NCBI GenBank assembly: GCA_025362095.1
Contig: JANYIJ010000173.1
Coordinates: 1 to 32,889, forward strand
From: Gemmatimonadota bacterium
GTDB lineage: Bacteria > Gemmatimonadota > Gemmatimonadetes > Gemmatimonadales > Gemmatimonadaceae
Direction: 5' to 3'
Length of the DNA: 32,889 nt
Part shown: positions 29,148 through 32,889 of the stretch, in pieces
How positions within the stretch are numbered: the stretch's first letter is position 1
Layout: each line of letters opens with the position of its first letter
Notes under the pieces: model-generated
Databases searched by the model: none
Seen by the model: only the letters and a program-made list of their open reading frames with translations
Told to the model about the DNA's origin: nothing
Position numbers and translations under genes: made by a program

Positions 29148-32100
29148 ATGGATAGCGTACACGGATTCGCGGCAGAACAGGGGCAGCTCGCAGGCGTCGT
29201 GAGCGGCGTGCGCAATCGCTGGCGCCTCAAGCACGCGCTGCACGGCGCGACCATCACGGTTGCGATCGGCTTCGCCGTTCTCGCGCTCTCGGCATACATC
29301 ACGCGTGCGCTGCACTACGGCGACGCATCGCTTTGGATCTTCCGGTTGATTTCGCTCGCGGCGATCGTCGCCTGCGTCATTCGATTCATTGTGAAACCTG
29401 TGCGCGCGACACCGCGCGATGCGCAGGTTGCGCTGTACATCGAGGAGCACGAGTCATCGCTCGAAGGCGCAGTGATCACGGCCGTGGATGTGCACGCATC
29501 CGGCGCCGCCGCCGCGCGTTCTCCGGCGCTCGTGGGCCGCCTGCTGCGTTCGGCGCTCGATCGCGTGCGCCGTCTCGATGGCGGCCGCACCGTAGACGCG
29601 AACGATCTCCAGCGCACGACGATGATTTTTGCCGCAGTGACCGCGGCTGCTGTGAGCTTCGGCCTGTTCGGTCCCGCAGTGCTCCGCCACGGACTCGGTC
29701 TCATGCTCGTGCCGTGGGGCGACGCGAATCCGGCGGGTGTCTTTTCGATCGCCGTGAAGCCGGGCAATGCGACGATCGCGAAGGGCGGCGACCAGATGGT
29801 CACCGCGTCGCTCAAGGGCTTCAATGCCGCGCGTGTCGATCTTCTCCTGCGCTCCGCCGATTCTTCGGAGTGGACCCGCGTGACGATGACCGCCGACAGC
29901 GCCGGCCGATTCAATTACCGCCTTTTTGATTTGGCGAAAGTCACGGAATATTCGGTGGAGGCGAGCGGCGTGCGCTCGCCGGTGTATCGGCTCGACATCG
30001 CAGATCTCGCGTTCGTGAAGCGGCTCGATCTCGAGTATCGCTATCCGGCGTACACGCAACTTCCGAATCAGCACGTCGACAGCACGGGCGACATCGCGGC
30101 GCTGAAGGGCACGATGGTGCGAGTGCGCGTCACGCCCACGCGCGCGACGAACGGCGGCCGTGTGATCGTGCAGGGCGGCGACACGCTGCAGCTCGCGCGC
30201 ACCGCGGACGGCGCGCTCATCGCGATGATCAAGGTGGAGCGCGAGGGATTCTACAAAGTGGAACTGCAGGGTCCGGACGGCCGGATGGTCACGGGTTCGC
30301 TCGACTACACGATCGACGCGCTTCCCGATCGCCCGCCCACGGTGAGTTTCACCAAGCCGGGCCGCGACTTGAAGGTTCTCTCGGTGGATGAAGTCTTCAC
30401 CGAGGCGCGCGCGCAGGACGACTATGGCGTCGCGAAATTCGAACTCGTGTACTCGGTCAACGGAGCGGCGGAAAAAGCTCTTCCGCTTTACTCCGCCGCT
30501 GGAAAGAACTCGCGCGATATCTCGGTCGGGCACACGTTCATGCTCGAGAACGAGCACCTCGTGCCCGGCGACTTGGTCTCATATTACGCGCGTGCCACCG
30601 ACAACAACGCGGTGAGCGGAGCGCAGACGGCCACCACGGATATCTATTTCCTCCAGGTGCGCCCGTACGGTCAGGACTACCGCCAGCAGCAGGGCGGCGG
30701 TGGCGGCGGTGGCGGCGGTGGCGGCGGCGGTCGCGGTCAACAGGATCCGGGCCCGCTCTCTGAGCGTCAGCGTCAGGTGATCGCCGCGTCGTTCAACACG
30801 GCGAGGGACAGCGCGAAGCTCGCCAAACAGGCGCTCGAGGAAAACCTTGCCACGCTTCGCCTTTCACAGCAGAAAGTTCGCGAGGAAGTCGAGCAGCTGG
30901 CCAAACGTCTGGTCGATCGCGGAATCGCAGCGAGCGATTCGAGCTGGAAGAAGATTTCGCAGATCCTTCCCAAGGCTGCGGCCGAGATGGACAGCGCTGA
31001 GAAGCTTCTCTCGAAGGGCACGCCTCACGATGCGCTCGGGGCGGAGCAGCGCGCGCTGGTGCAGCTCCAGCGTGCCGAGGCCGTGTTCCGCGACATTCAG
31101 GTTTCGATGGGTGGTGGAGGCGGCGGTGGAGGAGGCGGCGGAGGCGGAGGCGCCAAGGCGCAGGATCTCGCCGACATCTTCGAGCTGCAGAAGGACAAGA
31201 TGCGGAATCAGTACGAGGCGGTGCAGCGCGGGCAGGATCAGCAGGCGCAGGAGAAGAGCGCCGCGTCGCAGGTGGATGAAACGCTCGACAAGCTCAAACA
31301 GCTCGCCCAGCGCCAGCAGCAGGAAGACGAACGGATGCGCCGCAAGGCGGACAGCCTTCGTCAGCCAGGCGCGAGCGGCGCTTCCAACGGCGACGGCCAG
31401 CGCGAGCTCGCCGCGCAGACCGAGCAGGCTGCGCGCCAGCTCGAGCGGCTCGCCCGCGAGAAACAGTCGCAGGCGCTCGCCGATGCAGCGCGGAAACTTC
31501 AGGAAGCCGCGAATTCAATGAAGCTGGCGGCGGCGAACGGAAAGAGCGGCGGCGCAGAGTCGAGGAACGCGAACGATCGTCTGGCCGATGCGCGCCGACT
31601 GCTCGAGCAGGAGAAAACTACGGGCGCGCAGCGCGGGCTGAGCGACGTGCAGAAGAGCGCGCAGAAACTCTCCGAGCAGGAGAAGCAGGTCGCGAACGAT
31701 GTCGCGAAACTCGGCGAACAGGGTGCAAACTCACAGACGCCGCAGGGCCAGCAGGAGAAGCAGGCGCTTCAGCGATCGCTCTCTGCGGAGAAGGGTGCGA
31801 TGGCCGATTCGCTGCGCGATCTCACGAAACGAATCGATCAACTCGCGGGAGAGCAGTCGCGTTCGCAGCCCGGCGCGGCTCGCGCGCTTGGCGAAGCGGC
31901 GGACTCACTGCGCTCCAAACGGATCGAAGATCGCATTCGTGCGTCGCAGCAGCAGCTCGGCCAGGCATCGCAGCAATATCTCGATAATCTCGAGCGCTCG
32001 ATCGGCGACGGCCTAAGCGATCTCGGACAGCGGTTGCAGAAAGCGGGCGAGGCGTCGAATCAGGCGTCGGGCGGGCAGCGCCAGCAGCAGGCGCTCGACC

Positions 32101-32759
32101 GGATGCGCGATCTCGTGCGAGGATTGGAAACGCTTGATGATCGCGTAAAGCAGCAGCAACAGCAGGGGCAGCAGGGGCAGCAAGGGCAGCAGGGGCAACA
32201 GGGGCAACAAGGGCAACAAGGGCAACAAGGGCAACAAGGGCAACAAGGGCAAAAGGGTCAGCAAGGCCAAGGTCAGGGTCAGGGCCAAGGTCAGGGCGGC
32301 GGCCGCGGACAAGGGCAGCAAAGCGCGCAGGGCAATGGTCGCGGCGGTGGCAACCGTCTCGGCAACGGCACCGTCGCGCAGGGCGGCCCGGGCGGCAATC
32401 GTCTTTCACAGAACGACTCGCGTCAGTTCTCCGCCGAGATGCAGCAGCGCATTCGCGACGCGCAGGCGGTGCGCGATGACCTCGCGAAGCAGGGCACCGA
32501 TGTCTCCGCGCTCGATCGCGCGATGGAAGCGATGCGCGCCGCTGCGAATCAGGAAAACCTCGCGGACGCGAAGACCGGCGGTGAACTGCGCACGCAGGTG
32601 ATCGACGGACTCAAGGCGTACGAGTTTGCGCTGCGCCGCGCGATCGAAGGGAAGGACAGCGGCCAGGTGCTCTCGGGCCGCACCGGCGATGTTCCGCTCG
32701 AATTTCGCGCCTACGTCGAGGAGTATTATCGTTCTATAGCGCGGCCCAAGCCGCGCTGA
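29148..32759 (+). CDS. DUF4175-like large membrane protein with coiled coil and Gly/Gln-rich repeats
   Basis: N-terminal TM pair, Ig-like extracytoplasmic segment (LPDRPPTVSFTKPGRDLKVLSVDEVFTEARAQDDYGVAKFELVYSVNG), long Q/K/E-rich coiled coil, poly-Gly tracts, GQQ repeat, C-terminal LEFRAYVEEYYRSIARPKPR. Position after BatA fits the family. Confidence 0.82.
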   Translation: MDSVHGFAAEQGQLAGVVSGVRNRWRLKHALHGATITVAIGFAVLALSAYITRALHYGDASLWIFRLISLAAIVACVIRFIVKPVRATPRDAQVALYIEEHESSLEGAVITAVDVHASGAAAARSPALVGRLLRSALDRVRRLDGGRTVDANDLQRTTMIFAAVTAAAVSFGLFGPAVLRHGLGLMLVPWGDANPAGVFSIAVKPGNATIAKGGDQMVTASLKGFNAARVDLLLRSADSSEWTRVTMTADSAGRFNYRLFDLAKVTEYSVEASGVRSPVYRLDIADLAFVKRLDLEYRYPAYTQLPNQHVDSTGDIAALKGTMVRVRVTPTRATNGGRVIVQGGDTLQLARTADGALIAMIKVEREGFYKVELQGPDGRMVTGSLDYTIDALPDRPPTVSFTKPGRDLKVLSVDEVFTEARAQDDYGVAKFELVYSVNGAAEKALPLYSAAGKNSRDISVGHTFMLENEHLVPGDLVSYYARATDNNAVSGAQTATTDIYFLQVRPYGQDYRQQQGGGGGGGGGGGGGRGQQDPGPLSERQRQVIAASFNTARDSAKLAKQALEENLATLRLSQQKVREEVEQLAKRLVDRGIAASDSSWKKISQILPKAAAEMDSAEKLLSKGTPHDALGAEQRALVQLQRAEAVFRDIQVSMGGGGGGGGGGGGGGAKAQDLADIFELQKDKMRNQYEAVQRGQDQQAQEKSAASQVDETLDKLKQLAQRQQQEDERMRRKADSLRQPGASGASNGDGQRELAAQTEQAARQLERLAREKQSQALADAARKLQEAANSMKLAAANGKSGGAESRNANDRLADARRLLEQEKTTGAQRGLSDVQKSAQKLSEQEKQVANDVAKLGEQGANSQTPQGQQEKQALQRSLSAEKGAMADSLRDLTKRIDQLAGEQSRSQPGAARALGEAADSLRSKRIEDRIRASQQQLGQASQQYLDNLERSIGDGLSDLGQRLQKAGEASNQASGGQRQQQALDRMRDLVRGLETLDDRVKQQQQQGQQGQQGQQGQQGQQGQQGQQGQQGQQGQKGQQGQGQGQGQGQGGGRGQGQQSAQGNGRGGGNRLGNGTVAQGGPGGNRLSQNDSRQFSAEMQQRIRDAQAVRDDLAKQGTDVSALDRAMEAMRAAANQENLADAKTGGELRTQVIDGLKAYEFALRRAIEGKDSGQVLSGRTGDVPLEFRAYVEEYYRSIARPKPR
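32151..32300 (+). repeat. 9-nt tandem repeat (CAACAAGGG-type) encoding Gly-Gln-Gln/Gly-Gln repeats
   Basis: Five identical CAACAAGGG units at 32205-32249, flanked by variant units (CAGCAGGGG, CAGCAAGGG, CAACAGGGG, CAAAAGGGT). Confidence 0.95.
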
Positions 32760-32889
32760 CATTTCGAGAGGTAAGCGCGAAATTCCACCGGCACATCGCC
32801 GGTGCGGCCGGAGAGCACCTGGCCGTTGTCCTTTCCTTCGATCGCGCGGCGCAGCGCGAACTCGTACGCCTTGAGGCCGTCGATCACCT
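32596..32889. repeat. Inverted repeat: 119-nt arms 32596-32714 and 32771-32889
   Basis: Ungapped reverse-complement alignment with 9 mismatches in 119 nt; most differences are synonymous in the encoded VIDGLKAYEFALRRAIEGKD(S/N)GQVLSGRTGDVP(L/V)EFRAY. Confidence 0.95.
32726..32889 (-). CDS. 3' end of a second DUF4175-like gene in convergent orientation (truncated by the window edge), or an assembly artefact
   Basis: Minus-strand frame VIDGLKAYEFALRRAIEGKDNGQVLSGRTGDVPVEFRAYLSKCQRGLGRAIER* open from the window edge, stop at 32726; near-identical to the C-terminus of the 29148..32759 product. Confidence 0.5.
   Translation of the reverse strand, partial: VIDGLKAYEFALRRAIEGKDNGQVLSGRTGDVPVEFRAYLSKCQRGLGRAIER

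Noticed and set aside
32151-32300. Short direct repeats considered as CRISPR or minisatellite
   Set aside because: 9-nt unit with no spacers, in frame within a coding sequence; treated as a coding tandem repeat.
32406-32762. Minus-strand 118-aa ORF (MSARLGPRYRTIILL...)
   Set aside because: Shadow ORF antisense to the DUF4175-like C-terminus; the minus frame homologous to DUF4175 is a different one (stop at 32726).

Overview
High-GC bacterial window. The gene content (glycine-rich S9 and sortilin-type secreted proteins, CarboxypepD_reg/plug proteins) suggests Gemmatimonadota or a relative; this is inference only. It is almost entirely protein coding. In order: the 3' part of a benzoate/2-aminobenzoate-type CoA ligase and a RidA-family gene; an S9 prolyl-oligopeptidase-type peptidase; an M20-type metallopeptidase (minus strand); a sortilin/BNR-type beta-propeller protein; a cupin; an SDR oxidoreductase; an RhlE-like DEAD-box helicase; and a CarboxypepD_reg/plug-like protein that appears to lack a standard start codon. 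Then comes a tightly overlapping minus-strand cluster (Ser/Thr dehydratase, COX15/CtaA, ABC ATPase, ABC permease, PHB-depolymerase-like esterase). Last is a 13.5 kb plus-strand MoxR/VWA operon: VWA+GATase-like protein, Cys-less caspase-like protein, TPR-gluzincin, MoxR, DUF58, BatA/VWA, and a large DUF4175-like coiled-coil protein. The main items for follow-up are: (1) a secreted, apparently catalytically dead caspase-fold protein with an EF-hand-like loop, located between VWA and TPR-peptidase genes of the MoxR operon; (2) a 119-nt inverted, 92%-identical copy of the 3' end of the last gene at the window edge, which is either a convergent paralogue or an assembly chimera; (3) two large near-perfect intergenic palindromes; (4) a possible CTG start codon. 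No tRNA, rRNA, CRISPR array, transposase or phage gene was recognised.
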